Origin: Tubiluchus corallicola
Taxonomy: Eukaryota; Priapulida; Priapulimorpha; Priapulimorphida; Tubiluchidae
Direction of reading: 5' to 3'
Assembly: GCA_030141605.1 (NCBI GenBank)
Contig: JAQGDQ010001587.1
Coordinates: forward strand, 1-33,721
DNA: 33,721 nt
Positions 1-10,360 of this stretch are shown here, piece after piece. The notes beneath the pieces are model-generated. The model was given only the letters and a program-made list of their open reading frames with translations. It was not told where the DNA came from and ran no database searches. Within the stretch, counting starts at the first letter, position 1, and each line of letters starts with the position of its first letter. A program made the translations under genes and the position numbers.

Positions 1-500
1 TTTAAGAAATTGAACTACAACATTCTAACTTTTAGGTGTCTTTGATGAAACTACGTGATTACAATCATCATTTTTATTCATAAAACAATAAAACAACCAA
101 TCAAATTTCACGATATGGCTATTTGTTTATCCATAATGAGTGTATTTAGATTATTATTTTTTTACACAGCTAAATCATAAATTACATCAAAATACACGCA
201 CAATTACAAGTACATTTACAATTATGAAATACAAAAAATTTTTAAAATACAATCGGTAAAATAAATCAGAAAATGTTTATTAACGGAGAAGAAAACACTC
301 TTCATAAATGAAGCGTAATAATTCACCTTGAAAGGTAGAAATTTTCCACCAGTAAGATGCTGTCTTGTTGCATACAGAGCTTGCGTTAGCAGTATCGCTG
401 TATATAATTTACAATTCTAAAGCAAAACCAGACCCAATCTCAAACTTAGGTCAAAACAACCTAGTCCTTAAAATGAAAGAAAACATAATATTTTTTCAAA
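1..500. other. AT-rich intergenic DNA, nothing recognised
   Basis: AT-rich sequence with no long open frame, RNA gene, repeat array or transposon end that I can recognise on either strand. Confidence 0.5.
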
Positions 501-525
501 AATGACTTACGTGAAAGAATTACAT

Positions 526-665
526 ACCACCCCACCACACCGCTCCACCAACACCGCACACAACTTACCACCCCACCACACTATCCACATCACATCACAT
601 AACCCACACCACACCACACTGACCAGACTACACCACAACAACCACAGCACACCAACTGCACCATG
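526..665. repeat. CA/CCACAC-rich low-complexity tract
   Basis: The stretch is almost devoid of G on this strand and consists of degenerate CACA and CCACAC runs. It produces a His/Thr/Pro-rich open frame (502-774) that is a composition artefact. A short duplicated GATAATAGACTA motif follows near 695-725. Confidence 0.6.
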
Positions 666-1125
666 CTACACCCACTTTATCAAATTCACAGATGATAATA
701 GACTATCAGACGATAATAGACTAAAAGAACTTAATTATAATGTACATTCTATAACGCTGTACAACAGTGGGTGAAGACAATGCCTGGAACAGCCACGAAA
801 GTTTTCAAACTCAAAGACAATGGATGTTCCAAACAGCGTGCAGCACGGGGAGTTGAAAAAGAACTTCTAAATACACCTTTCCCGTTTCGTCCACTGGACA
901 TCTCTCAAAGCAAAAGCTTCATGAATTGTACACCACTTCGTCCTCTCTCGGGCTCCGGGACATGTGTATTGGTCCGAGAAACCATGGCCCTCCTGCGAAT
1001 ACTAAATGATTATAACACCAAACGTTGAATTAACTGTTTATTCAAACATTATTGGTACCGCGCTTGGCATATTTCTGTTCTCCAGAAATAAGAGATGTAA
1101 GTTTGGCATTTTTTGCGAAAATGGG

Positions 1126-1285
1126 CAAAAGGGGCCATTTTAGGAGGTTATTCGCTTCTCGTTCCTCCCTGTGGGCTTGATTCGAAAAATAAACCCCAAT
1201 GGTAACAAAAGGGGCCATTTTAGGAGGTTATTCGCTTCTCGTTCCTCCCTGTGGGCTTGATTCGAAAAATAAACCCCAATGGTAA
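1126..1285. repeat. 80-bp tandem duplication (two copies)
   Basis: Two essentially identical 80-bp units run head to tail (1126-1205 and 1206-1285), each containing GGGGCCATTTTAGGAGG and ending in CCCCAATGGTAA. The lack of visible divergence suggests a recent duplication. No coding or structural role is evident. Confidence 0.85.
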
Positions 1286-1301
1286 CTCTGTACCTTCCCT
1301 A

Positions 1302-1340
1302 CAGTGGCGGCTCGTAGCTAAAATTAGTAGGGGTGCTGAA
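1302..1340 (+). mobile_element. possible hAT-type transposon terminus (one end only)
   Basis: The sequence CAGTGGCGGCTCGT followed by a short AT/G-rich subterminal stretch resembles hAT-superfamily ends, which commonly begin CAGNGG. I could not find the matching inverted end or an 8-bp target duplication, so this may be a solo end, a broken copy or chance. Confidence 0.25.
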
Positions 1341-2000
1341 AATTTTTAAAAAAATAAGCCATTGTTTTAATGCTGTGTAAAACGAAACAAACATATGTAA
1401 TTTTAATGTTGTAATTTAAATTTTGAACAAACAAACAAATTTATACATAAATTTGATAAACTCCTAAACAAAACATATTGTTTTCTTACGAATAGCCTAA
1501 ATTGTCGCTGTTCAAGAATATGCCGATACGCGGCTTTTAAACACGTGACAACCGACAATACGTACTGCATTGAGCGACAGTACTTTTTCTACCTAAACCA
1601 CAGCGTGTTATCTCTGACATCTGCACATGTAGACATGATGGAATGAAAAAATAGTAAGATCAGGATAGGAAAAAGGAAGGAAGGGGAGGAAATGACTGCA
1701 GTGGGTGTTTTCATTTACATAGAGCTATATTACAATAATGATGTATATTACAAATAATGGGAGGTCATGGATTGCGACTGCACGAGACATTTACTCATTG
1801 AACCTTCTAAAATGATATTTAGGATTTGCAGTAAATGGATTTGCAAAGAAAGTGGAAAGTGGAAACAAGGTGTAGTATGTTGATACATAACTAAGTCTTT
1901 GAGAATCAAGATACCACATTCATTAAGTAAAGATGTACCAACAGTGGTACATTTGGATAAATTGTATCATATAACCATATACTACTAAACTGCATTGTCG
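1341..2000. other. intergenic / 3' flank of the LRR gene, nothing recognised
   Basis: AT-rich sequence downstream of the minus-strand LRR gene. It should contain that gene's 3' UTR, but I could not identify a convincing minus-strand polyadenylation signal. No repeats or RNA genes seen. Confidence 0.4.
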
Positions 2001-2863
2001 TTAAACGAATGAATCCGATTCCGACTCGGGCTCTGATTCAGACTCGAACTCGTCCAATGAGGACTCAACTACTTCACTGTCAGGTTGTGATTCAATTGTT
2101 CTTTTTCTTCTAATAATATATGCCCCCAGCCCTAACAGAGCAGCTAAAGTGACTCCACCTACAATGCCGACTATTGCTAATTTGTGAAACTTGAAATCTA
2201 TTGTTATCTCACTAAATGATGTTGTTGTTTCTGAAGTGGTATTTATTTCGGTCACCGTTGTTGATGCTGCTGTTGATGTATTTGATGCTGCCGTCGATGT
2301 ATTTGATGCTGCCGTCGATGTATTTGATGCTGCCGTCGATGTATTTGATGCTGCCGTCGATGTATTTGATGCTGCCGTCGATGTATTTGATGCTGCCGTC
2401 GATGTATTTGATGCTGCCGTCGATGTTGTGGATGCTGCTGTCGACGCTGTTGATGCTGCCGTCGATGTATTTGATGCTGCTGTCGATGTATTTGATGCTG
2501 CCGTCGACGTTGTAGATGCTGCCGTCGACGTTGTTGAAGCTGCCGTCGACGTTGTTGTTGCTGCTGTCGACGCTGTTGTTGCTGCTGTCGACGCTGTTGA
2601 AGCTGCCGTCGACGTTGTTGATGCTGCCGTCGACGTTGTTGTTGCTGCCGTCGACGCTGTTGTTGCTGCTGTCGACGTTGTTGAAGCTGCCGTCGACGTT
2701 GTTGATATTGTTGTTGTCGTTAACAGTTCATCACAGTCAAAATCATCAACTGTTGCCTCTTGAACATTTTTAGGCCACACACAATCAACACGAGTGCGAT
2801 CGTTGAGCGACCAGGGAGGCAGAACAATCCAGGTCAAGTTGCAGTCGCATCTCAATTGCAAAT
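2001..2863 (-). CDS. LRR receptor, exon 2 (LRRCT, mucin-like stalk, TM helix, acidic tail)
   Basis: Second and last exon of a leucine-rich-repeat membrane protein. A TTTTTTAG acceptor ends at 2864; the first two exon bases complete the codon split from exon 1. In the joined 477-residue product the exon gives an LRR C-terminal cap at about 192-234 with the CDCNLTW signature and four cysteines (C196, C198, C218, C234). A Ser/Thr/Ala stalk of 7-residue NTSTAAS-type repeats follows to about 395. A hydrophobic helix at about 419-441 ends in RRKR, and a 36-residue acidic tail ends in SFV, which fits a class I PDZ ligand. This implies a type I plasma-membrane protein with an O-glycosylatable stalk. 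The overall look recalls arthropod LRR proteins annotated as Oplophorus-luciferase non-catalytic subunit-like, but that is memory only. Ligand and function are unknown. Confidence 0.85.
2264..2711 (-). repeat. 21-bp coding minisatellite (mucin-like stalk)
   Basis: About 21 copies of a 21-bp unit (plus strand GATGCTGCCGTCGATGTATT plus T), each giving seven residues of the NTSTAAS type. The downstream-coding third (2280-2425) is nearly homogeneous with GTATTT, while the 2500-2700 part carries GTTGTT/GCTGTT variants. The period is a multiple of three, so copy-number change keeps the reading frame. Confidence 0.9.
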
Positions 2864-3420
2864 CTAAAAAATAGGAAACCATCCAGAAACCGAGATTAGA
2901 CTACCAGTCTACAACAAAAGAATACTATTATTTCTCAGCCTACAATACACACGCTAAAAATGTTCACTCTCATTTGACATGACCCAGGTACCGAAATCAC
3001 TTTTCTGCATTTTGATAAATACATTGTTTTAAGTACTTACCTTCTGAATACTTCAACAGTGGTAACAATACATTTTGAAGTACACTCAGTTCAATAGTAA
3101 GAATGCAGGGCAAAACAAATTTAGCAACACAGAAAATACAATTCACAGTGAAACGTTCAACTTGCATTAATCTGAAATCAGACTTCGCTTGCTGTTATTT
3201 AGCCCTATAATTTGTCACTTTTTGAAATGTTTAGCCGTGTCCGTATCCGTATAGTTTACAAAGACAAATGTCATTACGTTGCTGTAGGCACTGATACATA
3301 CCTGCACACATTATGTATCCTTTGTTTTGGAAACCACGGATGTGTAAAACTGGAAACCGTGTACGTTCGAATGCCTCTATCTGTCTAGCTAAATTCTGTT
3401 CCGATATGTATTTTTATATA

Positions 3421-4919
3421 GGTTTTACATGTCAAATGTAGACCTACGTTAACTGAAATGTAGATTTAGGTAATTCAAATGTGTCTTGGTAACTCAAATG
3501 TAGACTTAGGTGGTTCAAATGTGTTAACAATGGTTTTCAAGAAATCTTAACAGGCTGAAATAAAGCGTTTTCTTGCAGATATTAGAGAAAATCTTCTAGT
3601 GCAGAATCACGGTCAGAGTATGGCAATATTAGCTCAGTTGGCAGAACTGTCTGTTAATATCATAACGGCTGCAGATGCAGGCCATTTTGTAATTTGTACT
3701 TAAATGAGTTAAATACCGATTTATTCAAAGTACCGCACCACATTTGAGTTACCTAAGTCACATTTGAGTTACCAAAACACATTCGAAATTCCTATGTCTA
3801 CATTTGACTTACCTAAGACACATTTGAGTTACCAAAACACATTCGAAATTCCTATGTCTACATTTGAGTTACCAAAACACATTGGAAATTCCTATGTCTA
3901 CATTTGACATACCTAAGTCACATTTGAGTTACCAAAACACATTCGAAATTCCTATATCTACATTTGACTTACCTAAGTCACATTTGAGTTACCAAAACAC
4001 ACTCGAAGTTCCTATGTCTACATTTGACTTACCTAAGTCACATTTGAGTTCCAAAACACATTCGAAATTCCTATGTCTACATTTGACTTACCTAAGTCAC
4101 ATTTGAGTTACCAAAACACATTCGAAATTCCTATGTCTACATTTGACTTACCTAAGTCACATTTGAGTTACCAAAACACATCCGAAGTTCCTATGTCTAC
4201 ATTTGACTTACCTAAGTCACATTTGAGTTACCAAAACACATGCGAAGTTCCTATGTCTACATTTGACTTACCTAAGTCAGATTTGAGTTACCAAAACACA
4301 TTGGAAATTCCTATGTCTACATTTGACTTACTTAAGTCACATTTGAGTTACCAAAACACATTCGAAGTTCCTATGTCTACATTTGACTTACCTAAGTCAT
4401 ATTTGAGTTACCAAAACACATTCGAAGTTCCTATGTCTACATTTGACTTACCTAAGTCACATTTGAGTTACCAAAACACATTCGAAGTTCCTATGTCTAC
4501 ATTTGACTTACCTAAGTCAGATTTGAGTTACCAAAACACATTGGAAATTCCTATGTCTACATTTGACTTACTTAAGTCACATTTGAGTTACCAAAACACA
4601 TTCGAAGTTCCTATGTCTACATTTGACTTACCTAAGTCACATTTGAGTTACCAAAACACATTCGAAGTTCCTATGTCTACATTTGACTTACCTAAGTCAC
4701 ATTTGAGTTACCAAAACACATTCGAAGTTCCTATGTCTACATTTGACTTACCTAAGTCAGATTTGAGTTACCAAAACACATTGGAAATTCCTATGTCTAC
4801 ATTTGACTTACCTAAGTCACATTTGAGTTACCAAAACACATTCGAAATTCCTATGTCTACATTTGACTTACCTAAGTCACATTTGAACTTTCCTATGTCT
4901 ACATTTGACGTGTAAAACC
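3421..4919. mobile_element. TIR element with internal 60-bp minisatellite, copy A (intronic)
   Basis: The left end GGTTTTACATGTCAAATGTA matches the inverted right end (reverse complement GGTTTTACACGTCAAATGTA) ending at 4919. Next to the left end, about 100 bp (3440-3530) is an inverted, degenerate version of the satellite on the right, so the element could fold back. A ~170-bp unique core (3550-3715) follows, then about 19 satellite units. Flanks are TA-rich and compatible with a TA target, though the right flank reads TG rather than TA, so the exact boundary is uncertain. No transposase is present: a non-autonomous MITE or foldback-type element. Confidence 0.75.
3740..4890 (+). repeat. 60-bp minisatellite array, copy A, with 240-bp higher-order period
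   Basis: The unit is exactly 60 bp (CACATTTGAGTTACCAAAAC ... CTACATTTGACTTACCTAAGT). Variant units with CAGATTTGAG/ACATTGGAAATT recur at about 4278, 4518 and 4758, so blocks of four units (240 bp) have been copied together. The 280-residue open frame across it exists because 60 is divisible by three and the unit lacks stops. Confidence 0.95.
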
Positions 4920-4924
4920 TGTAT

Positions 4925-5910
4925 ATAAGATTACAGCTATTGTTTGTATGAATACAGTGGAATTAATCGGAGGCGTGTAATTCCAGTACTGTTGTCATGA
5001 TTTCGTGGTAATATTTCGTGACTGAGCATTGAGCATTGTAACTTGAGCAGAGGAGGTCAGAAAATTAACAAGAGAGCAGCACAGCGAGAAATACCAGTGA
5101 CGTCACACTAAAACTTTTACACGTTGTACTTCGTTACTAATATTATTATATCTATAAAATATAGTGCATTCAAGTAAGTGTGAACAAAGCTTAATATTAA
5201 AAATGCTTCATAGAGTACACCAGTCTCTCTATTACTGGCGTACTGCTTCACTTGCGCACATGTAAATGCAACGAGAGTCACACATGCGCAGTGTCGTTCC
5301 TAACGGGGACGTCACTTCCACTTTCTTCCCCAATTTTTCTTTTTTTGCAAGATGTCTGTGCGGCCTAATTTTCAAGTGTTTCAAAGCTAATCAAAGCGAA
5401 ACGTACGAGTTTATAAAAAAATAAAGCCGCTTTTTCGTATCAGGCTAGTCAATGGTGAATTTTGTAAGCAAGTGTCTACCAGGGTGTGAGTGGACCTTTA
5501 GACATAGTGCAGCCTGGTATATTATTACAATGCAAAAAACTGAAGTGAATTAGGCACGCTGACTGATGACCATTCTGCGAAAAATCACAATGTTAAACTT
5601 TTAATATAAATCAGCGTGTTCAGAGAATGTTTTGTTTTAGAAATGATTACAATTCCAATAAATTGCATTAATGAGGCAAAAATAAATGAGTTTGTCGTAA
5701 ATTTCTGTAGAACAGACGTGGCACGGCAATTCACTGCAAATGTTGGTCCAAAGCTTTAGAATGACATAAATGATGAATTAAAAACTGTTCAGCCAATTCA
5801 AAAACTTAAAAAGAAATACAGAGCAATGATTCTCAACAAGTACAACACTTCCTAATTTCCCACACCTACTGCAGCAGTCATACCACAATCCTGGTACAGA
5901 TTATGAACAA
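4925..5910. other. intronic unique sequence, nothing firm
   Basis: Unique-looking AT-rich sequence. A patch near 5265-5320 has two TGCGCA cores and a GACGTCAC motif, mildly promoter-like, but no coding frame follows it. No repeats or RNA genes recognised. Confidence 0.35.
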
Positions 5911-5913
5911 GGG

Positions 5914-6068
5914 AACGATAGTGTATGAAACATAATAATTTAATACAGTATGACGTAATGATTTTGATGTCACTGTGTGCTTAATGTCATTATATTGTAC
6001 TGAATGTGATAATAATAAACCAAAAAATCCTTTATATTGCACCTGAATTTTATCAGTTAACTAATTAG
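5914..6068. repeat. 155-bp dispersed direct repeat, left copy
   Basis: Starts AACGATAGTGTATGAAACAT and ends TTAACTAATTAG. It recurs at 6259-6412 with a few substitutions and small indels. The ~190 bp between them include a C/T-rich stretch and a hairpin with CAGTGGGCT/AGCCCACTG arms (about 6197-6236). Terminal direct repeats of this size could be a small element or a simple duplication. Confidence 0.8.
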
Positions 6069-6258
6069 CGCAATCTATTATCTTTCTTTCTACCATTTCC
6101 ACTAACACATCCTTCTACCCTTCCTGTGTGATCTAACCTTTCTCCCAGTTCTTTTTTTGTTCACTCATCCATTCTTTTTTTATCGGATTCACATGACAGT
6201 GGGCTTATACAAGCCTTTGCTTCTCTAGCCCACTGCAGTACAATTATCCTCTTATGAT

Positions 6259-6412
6259 AACGATAGTGTATGAAACATAACAATTTAATACAGTAGATCT
6301 AATAATTTTGATGTCACTGTGTGCTTAATGTCATTATATTGTACTGAATGTGATAATAATAAAATAAAAAAACCTTTATATTGCACCTGAATTTTACCAC
6401 TTAACTAATTAG
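6259..6412. repeat. 155-bp dispersed direct repeat, right copy
   Basis: Second copy of the repeat at 5914-6068, same orientation. It carries an AT-rich substitution block near AATAATAAAATAAAA and keeps the shared ACCTGAATTTTA and TTAACTAATTAG end. Confidence 0.8.
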
Positions 6413-6550
6413 TTAACTTATAAGAGATTTTCAATTATTTAATTAATTAAATAGTGTCAAGTCATAGAAAGAAAAACAATTGCAAAATTATAAACTACAA
6501 TTGTAAGCGTTTCCTTTACAGACTTAACTATATTGTTTTCGAGCACTTAC

Positions 6551-7121
6551 TCTGAAGGGAAATTGTCACATTTTCAGCTGCAACACTCTCGTGAATTTTT
6601 GGAGGTTTCAGCCCTTCAATATTGTTATGAATGATGTACAAGTTCCCAAAGAATGGATTACCGGAGAAGTCGAACTCCAGAACTCCCGGTAGTTCACCTT
6701 TAAAGAAGGCAAGACTAAAGAACTCTGCATTCTTGAAAGCATCTGGGTGTATGTAAGAAAGCTTCGTTGAATCAAAAATTAAAGCACCCACGTGACCATT
6801 TATTGAATTTTGTCCCAAACGTGTCAAGCTACCCCCTTTGATGTCTAAGATGCCTTGCGGAATTACTTTTTCCTTGAAAAAATTGTCTGGAAGCTCAGTT
6901 CCGGTGTAATCAATTAAATAAACTTTATATCTCCCATCATTTAGACTTCCCAGATCATTATCTATTTTTGCAAGTTCAACTTTCGTCATGCTTGAGCAAG
7001 TTATTTGGCAAAATTCATTCCATCTCTGAAAGTAACAACCTTGAACGGTTTTATTGCAATAATCGTCAGACAGGCAAGCAGTTATTAAAGATGAGATGCA
7101 CAGCGCAAATAGCAAAGCCAT
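6551..7121 (-). CDS. LRR receptor, exon 1 (signal peptide, N-cap, LRRs)
   Basis: First coding exon of the LRR membrane protein. The ATG at 7121 is followed by a hydrophobic signal peptide (MALLFALCISSLITACLS). A four-cysteine cluster (C22, C29, C38, C42) looks like an LRR N-terminal cap. Loosely spaced repeats follow with LRR-like spacing, for example YKVYLIDYTGTELPDNFF, GALIFDSTKLSYIHPDAF and LYIIHNNIEGL. The exon has 190 codons plus one base and ends CTTCAGA before GTAAGT. The frame runs only seven codons past the donor before a stop, which supports splicing. NKT and NVT are possible N-glycosylation sites. The LRR consensus is degenerate and the family match to arthropod LRR receptors is only impressionistic. 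Coding status is well supported by signal peptide, phase and the LRRCT join. Confidence 0.85.
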
Positions 7122-7290
7122 TTCTTGTACAACTTAAATAAGTTACGTGACTACTACATCTATAGCCTCTATTCCAGACGTTCTGCGCTGTCATTCCAAT
7201 TACTATTGTAATTGCTTTTCATTGTCTTCATTGTTTTTTTCCACAAACAACCAAAACTTTCAAAATGAACAGTGCATTCCTTCAATTGAA

Positions 7291-7374
7291 GTTAACAATG
7301 TGACGTGTATGGTGGCGTTTTCCACACAAATAGGCCTATATAACCAATCAAAAATAGAACAACACATTATTATA
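7291..7374 (-). promoter_or_regulatory. possible TATA-type promoter of the LRR gene, duplicated at 8611-8694
   Basis: On the minus strand, about 215 bp upstream of the start codon, GGTTATATAGGCC (TATA core 7337-7343) lies next to an inverted CCAAT. An almost identical block occurs at 8611-8694. Both directly abut the left end of a TIR/minisatellite element, so the block may belong to a larger duplicated unit instead of being the gene's own promoter. Confidence 0.3.
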
Positions 7375-8283
7375 GGTTTTACATGTCAAATGTAGACCTG
7401 CGTTAACTCAAATGTAGATTTAGGTAATTCAAATGTGTCTTGGTAACTCAAATGTAGACTTAGGTAGTTCAAATGTGTTAACAATGGTTTTCAAGAAATC
7501 TTAATAGGCCGAAATGAAACGTCTTCTCGCAAATATTAGAGAAAATCTTCTAGTGCAAAATCACGGTCAGAGAATGGCAATATTAGCTCAGTTGGCAGAA
7601 CAGTCTGTTAATATCATAACGGCCGCAGATGCAGGCCATTTTGTACTTAAATGAGTTAATTACCGATTTATTCAAAGTACCGCACTACATTTGACTTACC
7701 TAAATCACATTTGAGTTACCAAAACACATTCGAAGTTCCTATGTCTACATTTGACTTACGTAAGTCACATTTGAGTTACCAAAACACATGTAGACACATG
7801 TCAAGTCAAATGTGGCATTGGTATCTCAAATGTGGATAGGTGGTAAAGCTTAAGGATGTTAAATTTAATCTTCTTTAATCTCAATTTAATAATTGCTGTG
7901 AAAATTATAACTTTATAGGTCTACTAATAGTTCACTAATGTTCTGCAAACTTTACATACCATTGGAACTGTTAGAGAAAACAATACATTCTTATAATAAG
8001 CAATGTTTCTTGAGAGAAACTAATTCATTAATGCAGTGCTAATGCATTACTTAAAAAACTAATTAGTGATTCACTGTTCATTGGGAAGTGGGAACCGATT
8101 TATTCTTTTCTGCCGACATTTTTTGTAAAACGTTGACAAATAAAATGTAGAATTCTATGCCTACATTTGACTTACCTAAGTCACATATGAGTTAGCAAAA
8201 CACATTCGAAATTCCTATGTCTATATTTGACTTACCTAAGTCACATTTGAATTTTCCTGTGTCTACATTTGACGTGTAAAACC
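7375..8283. mobile_element. TIR/minisatellite element, copy B
   Basis: Same left end as copy A, flanked by TA on both sides (ATTATTA|TAGG and ACCTA|TAG), consistent with a TA target. It keeps the unique core (7514-7654 can encode 46 residues starting MKRLLANIRENLL) but only about two satellite units near 7690-7785. A rearranged, inverted satellite scrap (7785-7850) and ~300 bp of unrelated sequence follow, then a last unit and the right inverted end at 8283. Confidence 0.7.
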
Positions 8284-8284
8284 T

Positions 8285-8610
8285 ATAGAAGAGATGCTAA
8301 TCAGTCTTGGAAAAACCACAAGTACATGTGCTCTTTTCTAAGCACCGAAAATGATATTAAAAGTAGAAAGCAACAAGCAATGCTTGTTTTCTTCAACGCG
8401 AGAATGTATTAACTAGCAAGAGATTAAGTCTTAACGTAAGACTTCGATTATTTAATGCTTACGTTACCAGCATATTTATGTATAACAGCGAAACTCAGGG
8501 TTTAACGATTATTCGAGAAAAATTAAAATAATGATAATAATCTTTATTTAAAATCGGGTTTTTGCATCAACAATTAACATTAGCTTAAAGAGCTGTTATC
8601 GCCGACTGTA
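8285..8610. other. unique spacer between element copies
   Basis: AT-rich sequence between copy B and the duplicated promoter-like block. No gene, RNA or repeat recognised. Confidence 0.4.
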
Positions 8611-8694
8611 AATAACAATCTACAACGTATGGTGGTGTTTTCCACACAAATAGGCCTATATAACCAATCAAAAATAGAAGAACATATTATTATA

Positions 8695-9598
8695 GGTTTT
8701 ACATGTCAAATGTAGACATGCGTTAACTCAAATGTAGATTTAGGTAATTCAAATGTGTCGTGGTAACTCAAATGTAGACTTAGGTGGTTTAAATGTGTTA
8801 ACAATGGTTTTCAACAAATCTTAATAGGCTGAAATGAAGCGTCTTCTTGCAGATATTAGAGAAAATCTTCTAGTGCAGAATCACGGTCAGAGAATGGCAA
8901 TGTTAGCTCAGTTGGCAGAACAGTTTGTTAAGTCACATTTGAGTTACCAAAACACATTCGAAATTCCTATGTCTACATTTGACTTACCTAGGTCACATTT
9001 GAGTTACCAAAACACATTCGAAATTCCTATGTCTACATTTGACTTACCTAAGTCACATTTGAGTTACCAAAACACATTCGAAATTCCTATGTCTACATTT
9101 GACTTACCTAAGTCACATTTGAGTTACCAAAACACATTCGAAATTCCTATGTCTACATTTGACTTACCTAAGTCACATTTGAGTTACCAAAACACATTCG
9201 AAATTCCTATGTCTACATTTGACGTACCTAAGTCACATTTGAGTTACCAAAACACATTCGAAATTCCTGTGTCTACATTTGACTTACCTAAGTCACATTT
9301 GAATTTTCCTGTGCCTACATTTGACTTACCTAAGTCACATTTGAGTTACCAAAACACATTCGAAATTCCTATGTCTACATTTGACGTACCTAAGTCACAT
9401 TTGAGTTACCAAAACACATTCGAAATTCCTGTGTCCACATTTGACTTACCTAAGTCACATTTGAATTTTCCTGTGCCTACATTTGACTTACCTAAGTCAC
9501 ATTTGAGTTACCAAAACACATTCGAAATTCCTGTGTCTACATTTGACTTACCTAAGTCACATTTGAATTTTCCTGTGCCTACATTTGACTTAAAAACG
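8695..9598. mobile_element. TIR/minisatellite element, copy C
   Basis: The left end is intact. The right end is degenerate (ACATTTGACTTAAAAACGC where the others read ACATTTGACGTGTAAAACC). An internal deletion has joined the unique core straight to the satellite at GTTAAGTCAC, so the core frame runs into the array. This creates a 261-residue open frame (8834-9619) starting MKRLLADIRENLL followed by 20-residue repeats. Confidence 0.7.
8931..9590 (+). repeat. 60-bp minisatellite array, copy C
   Basis: About eleven units of the same 60-bp satellite as copy A. In the last third, truncated units with GAATTTTCCTGTGCCTAC alternate with full ones in a recurring block, so this array has its own higher-order structure, distinct from copy A. 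Confidence 0.9.
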
Positions 9599-9599
9599 C

Positions 9600-10048
9600 T
9601 TTTTCAACATAATCAATAAATGCCTTAATTACTTCTAAATCATTACTTCTCATCAGCATCTCTCATAAGGAAAAATTCTGGTTTAATTACATTAATGTAA
9701 TTAGATAATTTTCCTCTAAGATCATTGTAATATGGGAATTTTATAACAAAGTGTAATTCGTCTTCGATTTTCATTTTTGAAACAGTATGAGCATATATGA
9801 TTCTCAAATATGTAACAACTTAAAATAACCATGTAATATCTATTTAGTATACTTGCAATAAAGAAATAATATAACATTTGAAAGTCAAAATCGTAATAGT
9901 AACATTTGTGTATTTCAACATGTCTGCGTATTGCGATGTGTATGTAAGCTTGTTTGCTAACATTTATGTAAACCACGTGACTGTTCCTTGAAAATAGATG
10001 GCTTTTTTGGATTGCGTATTTGTAATGCGTGGTTTCTGAATAAACTAG
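9600..10048. other. AT-rich unique sequence, possibly a retroelement 3' part
   Basis: No gene recognised. The segment leads into GAATAAACTAGAATAATGATG at the start of a trinucleotide array. That arrangement can arise from a LINE or SINE 3' tail, but nothing else supports it. Confidence 0.25.
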
Positions 10049-10187
10049 AATAATGATGATGATGATGATGATGACGACGACGACGACGACGATGATGACG
10101 ATGATGATAATGATGACAATGAGGATGATGATGATGATGATAATGATGATGATGACGATGATGATGGTGATGATGAGGATGATGATC

Positions 10188-10250
<63 letters not shown>

Positions 10251-10268
10251 GTAGTAGTAGTAGTAGTA

Positions 10269-10347
<79 letters not shown>

Positions 10348-10360
10348 TAATAATAATAAC
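10049..10360. repeat. (ATG)n / (ACG)n / (ATA)n trinucleotide array
   Basis: About 310 bp of trinucleotides in blocks: TGA and CGA types, then mixed, then ATA, TAG and ATA again. Neighbouring blocks differ by single base changes. Open frames on both strands encode poly-Met, poly-Ile or poly-Thr and are not genes. Confidence 0.95.

Larger units (their letters stand above)
2864..6550 (-). other. single 3687-bp intron of the LRR gene
   Basis: On the minus strand the intron starts GTAAGT (6550-6545) and ends TTTTTTAG (2864). Exon 1 leaves one base (A) and exon 2 begins AT, making an Asn codon, so direct joining preserves frame and places VTISLQN directly before LQLRCDC, a proper entry to an LRRCT cap. 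I see no extra LRR exon between. The intron holds a TIR/minisatellite element (3421-4919) and a direct repeat pair (5914-6412). Confidence 0.75.

Noticed and set aside
771-1028. 85-codon plus-strand frame
   Set aside because: No recognisable domain, splice support or promoter; length compatible with chance.
2191-2763. Plus-strand frames antisense to the LRR stalk
   Set aside because: Shadow of the 21-bp coding minisatellite; the minus frame has splice sites, LRRCT and TM support.
4073-4915. 280-codon open frame over the 60-bp satellite
   Set aside because: Results from a stop-free 60-bp unit whose length is a multiple of three; no signal, domain or coding-type variation is evident.
5265-5360. 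Intronic promoter with TGCGCA and GACGTCAC motifs
   Set aside because: Motifs are short and no exon or start codon with a sustained frame follows.
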